A stretch of 64,000 nucleotides of DNA from Bradyrhizobium sp. G127 (GTDB lineage: Bacteria > Pseudomonadota > Alphaproteobacteria > Rhizobiales > Xanthobacteraceae): NCBI RefSeq assembly GCF_021502575.1, contig NZ_JAKFGN010000003.1:494501-558500 (forward strand), read 5' to 3'. The translations under genes were made by a program, and so were the position numbers. A model generated the notes under the pieces. That model worked only from the letters and a program-made list of their open reading frames with translations, did not search any database and had not been told where the DNA came from. Positions 1-7,960 of the stretch are shown here, piece after piece. Numbering within the stretch: the first letter of the stretch is position 1; every line of letters starts with the position of its first letter.

Positions 1-240
1 GAGCAGCGGCGTCAGTAGTTCGCGGTAATTGTCCTTGGTCACGGCCTGCTGGATGAAGCGCACATTGTGCTTCTCGCAATGAGCTTTGCGGCCTTCGTCC
101 TTGGGATCGATCACAGTGATGCGCGACTTGTCGTAATCGAGATGCCGCTCGATCATCGGCAGCGTGCCTTTGCCGATGGAGCCGAAGCCGACCATCACGA
201 TCGGGCCGCTGATGCGCGCGTAAACGGGGGATGTGATCAC
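1..240 (-). CDS. hss: Homospermidine synthase, N-terminal part (cut by window edge)
   Basis: The 80 visible residues begin VITSPVYARISGPIVMVGFG and carry a Rossmann dinucleotide motif (GFGSIGKG) followed by IERHLDYDKSRITVIDPKDE. This matches the start of bacterial homospermidine synthase, an NAD-dependent enzyme that makes sym-homospermidine from two putrescines in the cytoplasm. I place the start at a GTG with a GGAG box eight bases upstream. The C-terminal part lies outside the window to the left. Ornithine decarboxylase, which supplies putrescine, is 2.7 kb away on the same strand, which supports the call. Confidence 0.85.
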   Translation of the reverse strand, partial: MITSPVYARISGPIVMVGFGSIGKGTLPMIERHLDYDKSRITVIDPKDEGRKAHCEKHNVRFIQQAVTKDNYRELLTPLL

Positions 241-353
241 TACTGAAACTCCGGATAGCAGGGAAGGGCAGCCGCGCAGGACTTACGGCAACTCGAGGAT
301 GACGGCAACGATGCTTTGCCGCCGCATTTTCACAAAATCGTCTTGAAACGCTG

Positions 354-767
354 TCAGCGATATCCGTCGCGTGCCGGGTAAGCCTTGAGCACGGTCAGTG
401 AGCGCCAGCGCCCGCCGGGCGTCTGAAACTCGATGGTTTGCCCGACGGACAGGCCGATCAGCGCCGCGCCGATCGGGGTCAGGATCGATATCTTTCCTGC
501 GTCGACGTCCGCGGCTTCGGGATAAACCAGGGTCACGGTTCGCTCCTGCGTGCTGATGTCATCGCGGAAGGTCACTTCCGAGTTCATCGCGACGAGGCCC
601 GGCAGCAGACGGGAGTCCGGCAGGATTTCAGCGCGCTCGATTTCCCGCGCCAGAAAATCGGTGGTCTGCGGGTATTTATCCGAGGCGGCTTCGGCAATGT
701 TGCGCAGGCGATCTGCGTCGCACATGCGCAGGGAGATCGGCGGCAATTCAGGGGTCAAATGACTCAT
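354..767 (-). CDS. Rnk/GreA-like nucleoside diphosphate kinase regulator, copy 1
   Basis: A 137-residue protein. The C-terminal half carries the GreA/GreB-like fold signature (KISILTPIGAALIGLSVGQ), and a short helical N-terminus precedes it, as in Rnk. Rnk-type proteins are linked to RNA polymerase and to nucleoside diphosphate kinase levels; the role here is unproven. A longer frame exists upstream, but the ATG at 767 sits behind an AGGAAAGAGAAC ribosome binding site and begins the conserved part (MSHLTPELPPISL). It lies 22 bases downstream of a paralogue on the same strand, so the two are probably co-transcribed. Confidence 0.8.
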   Translation of the reverse strand: MSHLTPELPPISLRMCDADRLRNIAEAASDKYPQTTDFLAREIERAEILPDSRLLPGLVAMNSEVTFRDDISTQERTVTLVYPEAADVDAGKISILTPIGAALIGLSVGQTIEFQTPGGRWRSLTVLKAYPARDGYR

Positions 768-789
768 GATTGTTCTCTTTCCTAGGTCT

Positions 790-1272
790 TCAGGCTGCCG
801 TAGGGCCGCGCGGGCCGGGTTCATTGTCATCGTTGCGCAGCATAGATCTCAGAGCGCGGTGTTGCTGCAGCGAGATGACGCCGAGCGGTGGTTCGAGGCT
901 CTCAACGGTGAGCACGTGGCTGATGCCATCAATGCCCACATAAGGCATGCGCGATCCGACCGGCACGCCGATCAGGGCGGCTCCCAAAGGCGACAGAATC
1001 GACACATGCAGATGGTTGCTGCGGAAATTCTCGGGCAGCACCGGAATACGGCTTTCCAGCAACAGTCCATCGTCCGCCCGGAACGTTACCCAGTTGTCGA
1101 GGCGAACACAGCGTAGCGGAGCTGCGGATTCGACCAGTTCCGCGCGCTCCAGTTCGGACACCAGAAAGCTGCAGACAGGGTTGCTATCTTCCACCGCCTG
1201 CATGGCAGCGAGCTTGAGCAGGTGGAAATCATTCGCCCCGATGCGGATGGGCGGAAGCTGTTCGTTCATCAT
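790..1272 (-). CDS. Rnk/GreA-like nucleoside diphosphate kinase regulator, copy 2
   Basis: A 160-residue paralogue of the next downstream gene. It shares the LPPI opening, the SxLxxELERAELV helix and the HVSILSPLGAALIGVPVGS C-terminal motif of the GreA-like domain. The tail is about 20 residues longer and ends in a charged, low-complexity stretch (LRNDDNEPGPRGPTAA). The start is uncertain: two adjacent ATG codons (1272 and 1269) and a TTG at 1284 are in frame, and only a weak GAGA box precedes them. Likely first gene of a two-gene transcript. Confidence 0.75.
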   Translation of the reverse strand: MMNEQLPPIRIGANDFHLLKLAAMQAVEDSNPVCSFLVSELERAELVESAAPLRCVRLDNWVTFRADDGLLLESRIPVLPENFRSNHLHVSILSPLGAALIGVPVGSRMPYVGIDGISHVLTVESLEPPLGVISLQQHRALRSMLRNDDNEPGPRGPTAA

Positions 1273-1345
1273 GACGTATCTCAAAACGCCCGACGCGGAG
1301 CGCCGAGCGGTTCATGGACTAATTGTGGGCGAAAAGGACTGCAAA

Positions 1346-1381
1346 GACCCGGGACGGCGCGGCTGCGCGTCCGCCCGGGTC
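1346..1381 (-). terminator. Hairpin downstream of ridA
   Basis: GACCCGGG (1346-1353) pairs with CCCGGGTC (1374-1381), and the interval folds further (GGACG with CGTCC, GCGC with GCGC). On the minus strand it lies about 190 bases past the ridA stop and is followed by TTTGC and CCTTTT. It is a plausible terminator without a strong U tract. The rest of 1273-1566 shows no gene. Confidence 0.4.
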
Positions 1382-1566
1382 ACCTTCCAGTTTGAAGGCG
1401 ACCTGCGCGAAGCAACAGACGATTGGTGCAGACGTTCGACATGATGAATTGAAGCTATGACCGATTGCAGGAAAGTCAACAGATCGAGTGCGACATGTTG
1501 GCCCGGTTGGCCAGCATGTCGCAGGATAACGTAAAAGAATTCAGGCAGCTTCGCGAGCTACAGCGT

Positions 1567-1953
1567 TCAGGAACGTCGCTTGGCGGTGACTTCGATCTCG
1601 ACTTTCATCTCCGGCTTGTAGAGGGCGGACACCGCAACGATCGTCGCCGCCGGGCGGATGTCGCCAAGCGTTTCCCCGCACACAGCGAACACCGCGTCGA
1701 AGTCCTTCGCGTCCGTGACGTAGTAAGTTGCGCGCACGACGTCGGCCATCTCGAAGCCGCCGTCCTTCAGTGCGCTGGCAATGACCTTGAAGCAGTTGCG
1801 GGTCTGTTCGGCCACGTCCTCCGGCAGGACCTTGGTGACCGGATCGTAGCCGGTGGTTCCGGCGACGAAGCACATGTCGCCCTCGACAACGGCGCGGCTG
1901 TAGCCGGCGACCTTCTCGAATGGCGATCCAGATGAAATCAGTCGGCGGGACAT
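1567..1953 (-). CDS. RidA/YjgF/UK114 family protein
   Basis: A 128-residue protein of the RidA family, small cytoplasmic trimers that hydrolyse reactive enamine/imine intermediates released by PLP enzymes. Family features are the opening SSGSPFEKVAGYSRAVVEGD, the FVAGTTGYDP loop, and RPAATIVAVSAL, which holds the conserved Arg, followed by KVEIEVTAKR at the end. The chosen ATG has AGGAAAATCCC in front; an in-frame extension to 2073 is unlike the family. The sequence drifts from canonical RidA, so the substrate may differ. Confidence 0.9.
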   Translation of the reverse strand: MSRRLISSGSPFEKVAGYSRAVVEGDMCFVAGTTGYDPVTKVLPEDVAEQTRNCFKVIASALKDGGFEMADVVRATYYVTDAKDFDAVFAVCGETLGDIRPAATIVAVSALYKPEMKVEIEVTAKRRS

Positions 1954-2076
1954 GGGATTTTCCTCATAAAAGCGGCGGGCGTGGCTTGCAGGTGCCACGC
2001 AATGCCGTGTCTTAGCGCTCAAATCAAGCGGCGATGGGGACGAATCCCGCTTGGCAATACCAACAGGCGACACGGC

Positions 2077-2229
2077 TTACTTGTGCCGCGGCGCTCTCGT
2101 CGAGACGCGGATCGCATCAAGAATCGGACGCCGCGTGGGCGAACGCCACCAGCGCTGGAACAGATCGGCTGCAAGCCGGAAAGCAAAAAGCAGCATCAGC
2201 ATGGTCCTCTGTCGGGATGGTTTGTTCAT
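2077..2229 (-). CDS. Possible small basic protein after the acetyltransferase gene
   Basis: A 50-residue frame starting 11 bases after the stop of the GNAT gene: MNKPSRQRTMLMLLFAFRLA, then a Trp/Arg-rich end (FQRWWRSPTRR). It could be a short amphipathic or membrane-anchored peptide translated with the GNAT gene. No ribosome binding site is visible and I do not recognise a family. Confidence 0.3.
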   Translation of the reverse strand: MNKPSRQRTMLMLLFAFRLAADLFQRWWRSPTRRPILDAIRVSTRAPRHK

Positions 2230-2240
2230 GGCGCGACCGA

Positions 2241-2837
2241 TCACGCCGCGTGGAGCGCAAGCCGGCGGGCTTTTCCGGCCGGGCGGCAGCGCCGTGCCTT
2301 CATGCCGGTCGCCACGATCATGCCCCAAGCCTCGTCCAGCGCGCCGTCGCGCAGCTCCACGGCCAGCAGCCGGTCGCGCTCGAACGGGCCGGGCAGCGCC
2401 AGTTCGCCGGTCTTCTCTGCGGAGAAGCCGAAGCGGGCATAGTAAGCCGCGTCGCCGCGCAGAATGACTGCGCCATGGCCGCGTGCCTTCGCCGCTGCCA
2501 GCGCGTGAATCATCAGCGCAGCACCAATGCCGAGCGAACGGCAGGAGGTGTCGACCGCCAGCGGGCCGAGCACCAGCGCCGGGACGCCCCCGGCGCTGAC
2601 GTGCCACAACCGCACGGTGCCGACCACGCGGCCCTCATGCACTGCCGTGAAGGCGAGGCCTTCGGCAGGCGCGCGTCCGTCGCGCAGGCGCTGGCAGGTG
2701 CGCGCGTGCCGGCCTTCGCCGAAGCTCGCATCCAGCAGCGCTTCACGCGCGACGACGTCCGAGGCTCGCTCCTCACGGATCGCGAACGGAGCGGCATCGA
2801 GGGTGAGGGCGGCGGTCTTTTTCCAAACAGCAGTCAT
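2241..2837 (-). CDS. GNAT family N-acetyltransferase
   Basis: A 198-residue protein of the YhbS-type GNAT group. It moves an acetyl group from acetyl-CoA to an amine; the substrate is unknown. Visible features are an FAIREERASDV first strand, the acetyl-CoA site with the Q/RxxGxG/A-like turn (SCRSLGIGAALMIHAL, about residues 97-112), and the DAAYYARFGF motif typical of YhbS relatives. It sits 150 bases downstream of ornithine decarboxylase in the same direction, beyond a hairpin, so a polyamine substrate is tempting but unproven. The start has a GGGGACTG box upstream. Confidence 0.9.
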   Translation of the reverse strand: MTAVWKKTAALTLDAAPFAIREERASDVVAREALLDASFGEGRHARTCQRLRDGRAPAEGLAFTAVHEGRVVGTVRLWHVSAGGVPALVLGPLAVDTSCRSLGIGAALMIHALAAAKARGHGAVILRGDAAYYARFGFSAEKTGELALPGPFERDRLLAVELRDGALDEAWGMIVATGMKARRCRPAGKARRLALHAA

Positions 2838-2911
2838 GGCACGTCAGTCCCCACTCCAAAAAAGCCAGCCGGCTCCGGAGTGTTGTCAGCAAAATCGCGA
2901 TGTGACGGGAT

Positions 2912-2933
2912 GGGAGCCGGCGAACCGGCTCCC
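2912..2933 (-). terminator. Perfect 9-bp hairpin between odc and the GNAT gene
   Basis: GGGAGCCGG, a CGAA tetraloop, then CCGGCTCCC. It lies 53 bases past the ornithine decarboxylase stop. No U tract follows on the minus strand, so it may act as a weak terminator or an mRNA-stabilising hairpin. Confidence 0.45.
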
Positions 2934-2986
2934 GGTTATTCAGGCCTCAGAGGAGGCTGTTCAGATGTGGCCCGATCGCGTGGCGA

Positions 2987-4129
2987 TCAGATGTGATACG
3001 TCTTCAGCGGCGGGATGCCGTTGAAAGCCACCGACGAGTAGGTCGAGGTATACGCACCCGTGCCTTCGATCAGCAGCTTGTCGCCGATCTCGAGCGTGAC
3101 GGGCAGCGGATACGGTGCCTTTTCGTACAGCACGTCGGCCGAGTCGCAGGTCGGGCCGGCGAGAATGCACGGAGCCATATCCGCGCCGTCGTGCGGCGTG
3201 CGGATCGCATAACGGATCGACTCGTCCATCGTCTCGGCGAGACCGCCGAACTTGCCGATGTCGAGGTAGACCCAACGGTTCTCGTCGTCGTCGCTCTTCT
3301 TCGAGATCAGAACGACTTCCGTCTCGATGATGCCCGCGTTGCCGACCATGCCGCGGCCCGGCTCGATGATGGTCTCCGGGATCTGGTTGCCGAAGTGCTT
3401 GCGAAGCGCGCGGAAGATCGACCGGCCGTACTGCACGACCGGAGGAACGTCCTTCAGGTACTTCGTCGGGAATCCGCCGCCCATGTTGACCATGGACAGG
3501 TTGATTCCACGCTCGGCGCAGTCACGGAACACCGTCGAGGCCATCGCCAACGCGCGGTCCCACGCTTTCACCTTGCGCTGCTGCGAGCCGACGTGGAACG
3601 AAATGCCCACGGGCTCCAGGCCAAGGCGCTTGGCAAGGTCGAGGACGTCGACAGCCATCTCCGGATCGCAGCCGAACTTGCGCGACAGCGGCCACTCGGC
3701 ACCTGCGCAGTCATAAAGAATGCGGCAGAACACCTTGGCGCCGGGGGCGGCGCGGGCGATTTTCTCGACTTCGGCCGAGCAGTCGACTGCGAACAGGCGG
3801 ATGCCGAGCGCGAAGGCGCGTGCGATGTCGCGCTCCTTCTTGATGGTGTTGCCATAAGAGATGCGGTCGGGTGTCGCACCGGCAGCCAGCGCCATCTCAA
3901 CTTCGGCGACGGTCGCGGTGTCGAAGCACGAGCCCATCGAGGCCAGCAGCGACAGCACTTCAGGCGACGGGTTCGCCTTCACGGCGTAAAAAACGCGTGA
4001 GTCAGGGAGCGCCTTCGCGAAGGTCTGGTAGTTGTCGCGCACGACTTCGAGGTCGACGACGAGGCACGGCTCGGTGTCGAGGCCCTCGCTGCGGCGGTTG
4101 CGCAGGAATTCCTGGATACGATCGGTCAT
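2987..4129 (-). CDS. odc: Ornithine decarboxylase (fold-type III PLP enzyme)
   Basis: A 380-residue enzyme of the eukaryotic-type ornithine/diaminopimelate/arginine decarboxylase family. It makes putrescine from ornithine in the cytoplasm. K51 in FYAVKANPS binds PLP; H179 (SFHVGSQ), the glycine loop at 216-219 (MGGGF) and EPGR at 256-259 hold the cofactor; C328 in GPTCDSAD is the catalytic cysteine given from the partner subunit. ODC and not DAP decarboxylase is favoured by length, the GPTCDS motif and the nearby homospermidine synthase. Start chosen at 4129 behind GGGAGAGTGCT; an upstream in-frame extension lies in the leader. The long leader suggests polyamine-responsive control. Confidence 0.94.
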   Translation of the reverse strand: MTDRIQEFLRNRRSEGLDTEPCLVVDLEVVRDNYQTFAKALPDSRVFYAVKANPSPEVLSLLASMGSCFDTATVAEVEMALAAGATPDRISYGNTIKKERDIARAFALGIRLFAVDCSAEVEKIARAAPGAKVFCRILYDCAGAEWPLSRKFGCDPEMAVDVLDLAKRLGLEPVGISFHVGSQQRKVKAWDRALAMASTVFRDCAERGINLSMVNMGGGFPTKYLKDVPPVVQYGRSIFRALRKHFGNQIPETIIEPGRGMVGNAGIIETEVVLISKKSDDDENRWVYLDIGKFGGLAETMDESIRYAIRTPHDGADMAPCILAGPTCDSADVLYEKAPYPLPVTLEIGDKLLIEGTGAYTSTYSSVAFNGIPPLKTYHI

Positions 4130-4231
4130 AGCACTCTCCCAAACGGCCCTGCGACGGACCGTCCAAAAAATGATGTCGGATATGAGCGCCTTGGCTATGT
4201 CGCACGATGGAGACGCGACGATAGCCGACAC

Positions 4232-4510
4232 TCAGATCAGACTGTGCTGCCGTGGATTGGTTGGGAAAGCTCCCGCCCGCACACCTGGCAATGAAGGACA
4301 AGCCTCTTCGGTATTCGCGCTGGCTGGTGGAAAGCCAACAGAGACCAAAAAAGCCCGATCCGTCGTTGCTTTAAGTCGCGTCCCCCGTTGAGAGCGGGGT
4401 GCGCCGGTTCGCCTCCGGCTGCCAGTCACGGTTGCAAGGAGCAAAGTCACCTTCAACGGCATCCCTGGAGAGAGATGCTGGCCTCTTAAGTCTAGACCGA
4501 CTTAAGCGAC
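4232..4510 (-). ncRNA. Structured 5' leader of odc, candidate speF-type regulatory RNA
   Basis: The 660 bases between odc and the next gene upstream hold no convincing protein gene but have dense secondary structure on the minus strand. Read 5' to 3': a perfect 8-bp stem (CTTAAGTC, 4506-4499, with GACTTAAG, 4492-4485); a GCATC/GATGC stem (4478-4459); a GCCGG/CCGGC stem (4419-4403); a CCCCG/CGGGG stem (4399-4383); a second copy of GACTTAA (4377-4371) that could compete for the first arm; and a run of six U at 4352-4347. The speF RNA motif is known upstream of ornithine decarboxylase genes in alphaproteobacteria. I identify it by position and structure, not by matching its consensus. A short frame starting at 4462 inside the leader may or may not be translated. 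Confidence 0.45.
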
Positions 4511-4791
4511 CCTCGGCTTCTTCGTCCCTTGGCGGCTGTCCGGCCTCTTGTCCGGATACCTACCGACTGACACACGACCACAGGCACGTGCGAAATTGGG
4601 CAAGAGTGCAAATATGAGTTTTGACTCGGTGGCGCAAGTATTTTCTTGCTCGCGAGGCAACTTTCCCCGCCGCGTGACTGAAATGTCGCGCGAGAGTTAA
4701 CAGCCAGCGAGAAAGATGAACGCGCGTTAAGTTTCGGAGCGCAAGAAGCGCCTGCGGCGCAGGAGGATTCTCAAACCTTCCGCGTGCGACC

Positions 4792-5052
4792 TTAAATCTT
4801 GCGTGTGAAAGGCTCGACGCGCTGAGCGCCGCGCACGAAGCCGATCATGATGGCGACGCCGATCAGGAAGAGCGCGATCTGGACGATGTGAGCGCCCGTG
4901 TCGCTGAGGCCGAACAGGATCGCCAGCGCCCAGCCGCCGGCGAAGGCCGCGCCGAACACCTCGGCGCCGATCAGGATGGCGGCGCTGATGACGGTGATGA
5001 CGCTGGGCCACGCGATTTCGCGGGCATTGGCTTCGAGCTTCTTGGCGTTCAT
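4792..5052 (-). CDS. Small two-helix membrane protein
   Basis: An 86-residue protein with two hydrophobic segments (about 19-51, interrupted by a Gly/Ala-rich turn, and 57-74), a charged N-terminus (MNAKKLEANAREIAWPS) and a basic end (EPFTRKI). I do not know the family; it looks like a conserved hypothetical inner-membrane protein. It is on the minus strand, divergent from the M3 peptidase gene. Its coding potential is supported by regular third-position G/C and clean hydropathy. Confidence 0.65.
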   Translation of the reverse strand: MNAKKLEANAREIAWPSVITVISAAILIGAEVFGAAFAGGWALAILFGLSDTGAHIVQIALFLIGVAIMIGFVRGAQRVEPFTRKI

Positions 5053-5182
5053 GACTTTGTGATCCCGTTTCGGGGCGCAATCTCTGCGAAATCGCCGCCC
5101 CGATCAAGCGTTAAGGGCGCAAAAAAGCCCCACCCGATGGTATAGAGAGGCTCGGGAAAATCGCTGGAAATAAGGCCTCACC

Positions 5183-7285
5183 ATGTCAGAAGCGTCCTCG
5201 TCCGCCGCCGTTGCCTCCTCATCGCAAGCGCCGGGGGGCAACCCGCTGCTCCAGCCGTGGCAGACGCCGTTCGAGACGCCGCCGTTCGCCGATATCCGCT
5301 CCGAGCACTTCCTGCCCGCCTTCGACAAGGCCTTTGCCGAGCACTCCGCGGAGATCGAGGCGATCAAAACCAACCCTGCCGAGCCGACCTTCGAGAATAC
5401 CGTTACGGCGCTGGAGCGCTCCGGCAAGCTGCTCTCCAAGGTGTCGGCGGTGTTCTATGACCTCGTTGGGGCCCACTCCAATCCCGAGCTTCTTAAGATC
5501 GAGTCCGAAGTGGCGCTGAAGCAGGCCCGGCACTGGAATCCGATCAGCATGGACGCTGCGCTGTTCGCCCGGGTCTCCAGGCTCCGCGACAAGGCCGCCT
5601 CGCTCAAGCTGACGCCGGAAGAGAAGCGGCTGTTGGAGAGGACTTGGACCGGCTTCCACCGTGCCGGCGCTGGCCTCTCGGACGCTGCCAAGGCGCGCAC
5701 CGCCGAAATCAACGAGCGGCTGGCGCATCTGTCCACCGACTTCAGCCACCACCTGCTCGGCGACGAGCAGGACTGGACTCTCGAGCTTGGCGAGGACGAT
5801 CTGGCGGGACTTCCGGCCAGCTTTGTTGCCTCTGCCAAGGCTGCGGCCGACGAGCGCGGAAAGCCCGGCAAGATGGTGGTCACGCTGTCGCGATCCTTCG
5901 TCGAGCCGTTCCTGAAGGATTCGAGCCGCCGTGACCTGCGCGAAAAGGTGTTCAAGGCCTTCACTGCCCGCGGCGACAACCAGAACGCCAACGACAACAG
6001 TGCGATCATCCTCGAAGTCCTCAAGCTGCGCGAAGAGCGCGCCAAGCTGCTCGGCTATCCGAGCTTCGCCGCCTACCGGCTGGAGGATTCGATGGCCAAG
6101 ACGCCGGAGGCCGTGCGCGGTCTCCTTGAGCGGGTCTGGAAGCCAGCGCGCGCCCGCGCCATGGCCGACCGCGACGCCTTGCAGGAACTGATCACCGAGG
6201 AGGGCGGCAACTTCAAGCTTGCCGCATGGGACTGGCGCTATTACGCGGAAAAGCTGCGCCAGCGCCGCGCCAATTTCGACGACGCCTCGATCAAGCCCTA
6301 TCTGGCGCTGGATCACATGATCGACGCCGCGTTCGACTGCGCCACCCGGCTGTTCGGCGTCACCTTCGCCGAGCGCAAGGACGTGCCGGTCTGGCACCCC
6401 GACGTGCGGGTGTGGGAGGTAAAGGATGCCAGCGGTAAACATCAGGCGCTGTTCTATGGCGACTATTTCGCGCGGCCGTCCAAGCGCTCCGGCGCGTGGA
6501 TGACCTCGCTGCGCGACCAGCAGAAGCTCGACGGCGACGTGGCGCCGCTGATCATCAACGTCTGCAATTTTTCCAAGGGCACGGATGGCCAGCCGTCGCT
6601 GCTGTCGCCTGATGACGCCCGCACGCTGTTCCACGAGTTCGGCCACGGCCTCCACGGCATGCTGTCGAACGTCGTGTACCCGTCGCTGTCCGGCACCAGC
6701 GTATTCACCGATTTCGTCGAACTGCCGTCGCAGCTCTATGAACACTGGCAGGAACAGCCGCAGGTGCTGCAAAAGTTCGCGCGTCACTACCAGACGGGTG
6801 AGCCTCTGCCGGAAGACCTGCTCAAGCGCTTCATCGCCGCGCGCAAGTTCAACCAGGGCTTCGCCACGGTGGAGTTCGTCTCGTCCGCGCTGATGGACCT
6901 CGAATTCCATACCCAGCCCGCGGCCTCGATCACCGACGTGCGCGCTTTCGAAAAGCAGGAACTCGAGAAGATCGGCATGCCATCCGAGATCGCGCTGCGC
7001 CACCGGCCTCAGCAGTTCGGCCACATCTTCTCCGGCGATCACTATGCGTCGGGGTATTACAGCTACATGTGGTCCGAGGTGATGGACGCGGATGCGTTCG
7101 GCGCGTTCGAGGAAGCCCACAATATCTTCGATCCGGCGGTGGCGAAGCGTCTGCACGACGATATCTATTCGTCGGGCGGATCACGCGATCCGGAGGACGC
7201 CTACATTGCCTTCCGTGGCCGCAAGCCCGAACCCGATGCGCTGTTGCGCCGTCGCGGATTGCTCAACGAACCCGAAGCGGCTTAA
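5183..7285 (+). CDS. dcp: M3 family zinc peptidase, peptidyl-dipeptidase Dcp type
   Basis: A 700-residue cytoplasmic metallopeptidase that removes C-terminal dipeptides or cuts short oligopeptides. The zinc site is H484-E-F-G-H488 with E513 (DFVELPSQ) as third ligand. The N-terminal region (NPLLQPWQTPFETPPFADI, then PTFENTVTALERSGKLLSK) is typical of Dcp and OpdA. The length fits the family (about 680). The first 20 residues are Ser/Ala-rich and non-conserved, so the true start could be slightly further in, though the ATG at 5183 has an AAGG box upstream. A DUF1007 gene follows after 12 bases in the same direction. Confidence 0.94.
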   Translation: MSEASSSAAVASSSQAPGGNPLLQPWQTPFETPPFADIRSEHFLPAFDKAFAEHSAEIEAIKTNPAEPTFENTVTALERSGKLLSKVSAVFYDLVGAHSNPELLKIESEVALKQARHWNPISMDAALFARVSRLRDKAASLKLTPEEKRLLERTWTGFHRAGAGLSDAAKARTAEINERLAHLSTDFSHHLLGDEQDWTLELGEDDLAGLPASFVASAKAAADERGKPGKMVVTLSRSFVEPFLKDSSRRDLREKVFKAFTARGDNQNANDNSAIILEVLKLREERAKLLGYPSFAAYRLEDSMAKTPEAVRGLLERVWKPARARAMADRDALQELITEEGGNFKLAAWDWRYYAEKLRQRRANFDDASIKPYLALDHMIDAAFDCATRLFGVTFAERKDVPVWHPDVRVWEVKDASGKHQALFYGDYFARPSKRSGAWMTSLRDQQKLDGDVAPLIINVCNFSKGTDGQPSLLSPDDARTLFHEFGHGLHGMLSNVVYPSLSGTSVFTDFVELPSQLYEHWQEQPQVLQKFARHYQTGEPLPEDLLKRFIAARKFNQGFATVEFVSSALMDLEFHTQPAASITDVRAFEKQELEKIGMPSEIALRHRPQQFGHIFSGDHYASGYYSYMWSEVMDADAFGAFEEAHNIFDPAVAKRLHDDIYSSGGSRDPEDAYIAFRGRKPEPDALLRRRGLLNEPEAA

Positions 7286-7297
7286 CCAAAGGTCGAT

Positions 7298-7960
7298 ATG
7301 ACGAGCACGATGCGCCGTCTCATTCAGTGCCTGAGCTTTGTTGTAGTGTTCGCGCTGGGCGCCAGCGCCGCGCAGGCGCATCCGCATGTCTGGATCACGG
7401 CCAAGAGCGAACTGGTCTATGCGCCGGATGGCACCATCACCGGCGTGCGCCATGCGTGGACCTTCGACGACATGTTCTCGACCTACGCGCTGCAGGGCAT
7501 CGAGACCAAGACCAAGGGCGTCTATACCCGGGAAGAGCTCAAGCCGCTGGCGCAGACCAACGTGGAGTCGCTCAAGGAGTATGCCTTCTTCACCTTCGCC
7601 AAGGTCGGCGCCAAAGGCAGCCAGAAGAAAGAGAAGTTCACCGATCCGGTGGATTACTATCTCGACTACAAGGACGCCGCGCTGACGCTGCACTTTACGC
7701 TGCCGTTCAAGACGCCGTTCAAGGCGGATGCTCTCGCCATCGAGGTGTTCGACCCGTCGTACTTCATCGACTTTCAGTTGAACGAGAAGGACCCGGTCAC
7801 GCTGGTCGGTGCGCCGGCCGGTTGCAAGCTCACGGTGGAGCGTCCCAGCGACGGCAGCGCACAGGCGCAGACGATGAACGAGCAGACCTTCCTCAACGGC
7901 GACAATTCCAACTACGGCGCGATGTTCGCCAACAAGATCAATGTGAGTTGCGCGCCGTGA
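7298..7960 (+). CDS. DUF1007 family periplasmic protein
   Basis: A 220-residue secreted protein with a clear signal peptide (cleavage near ASAAQA-HPHVW, residue 27). The mature N-terminus HPHVWIT is the hallmark of DUF1007 and may bind metal. The family is often annotated as an uncharacterised transport component, and it commonly sits beside NicO-type nickel/cobalt exporters, as here: the stop codon overlaps the GTG start of the exporter (GTGA). The direct function is not established; a periplasmic metal-delivery role is inferred. Confidence 0.9.
   Translation: MTSTMRRLIQCLSFVVVFALGASAAQAHPHVWITAKSELVYAPDGTITGVRHAWTFDDMFSTYALQGIETKTKGVYTREELKPLAQTNVESLKEYAFFTFAKVGAKGSQKKEKFTDPVDYYLDYKDAALTLHFTLPFKTPFKADALAIEVFDPSYFIDFQLNEKDPVTLVGAPAGCKLTVERPSDGSAQAQTMNEQTFLNGDNSNYGAMFANKINVSCAP

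Noticed and set aside
5219-7156. A 645-residue open frame on the minus strand opposite the M3 peptidase gene
   Set aside because: It is a mirror of a high-GC gene: Arg/Leu/Gly/His-rich, no domain, no ribosome binding site, while the plus strand has the full peptidase with HEFGH.
7069-7956. In-frame extension of the NicO exporter far upstream
   Set aside because: The extension runs through the peptidase and DUF1007 genes in another frame; the GTG overlapping the DUF1007 stop fits the exporter start.
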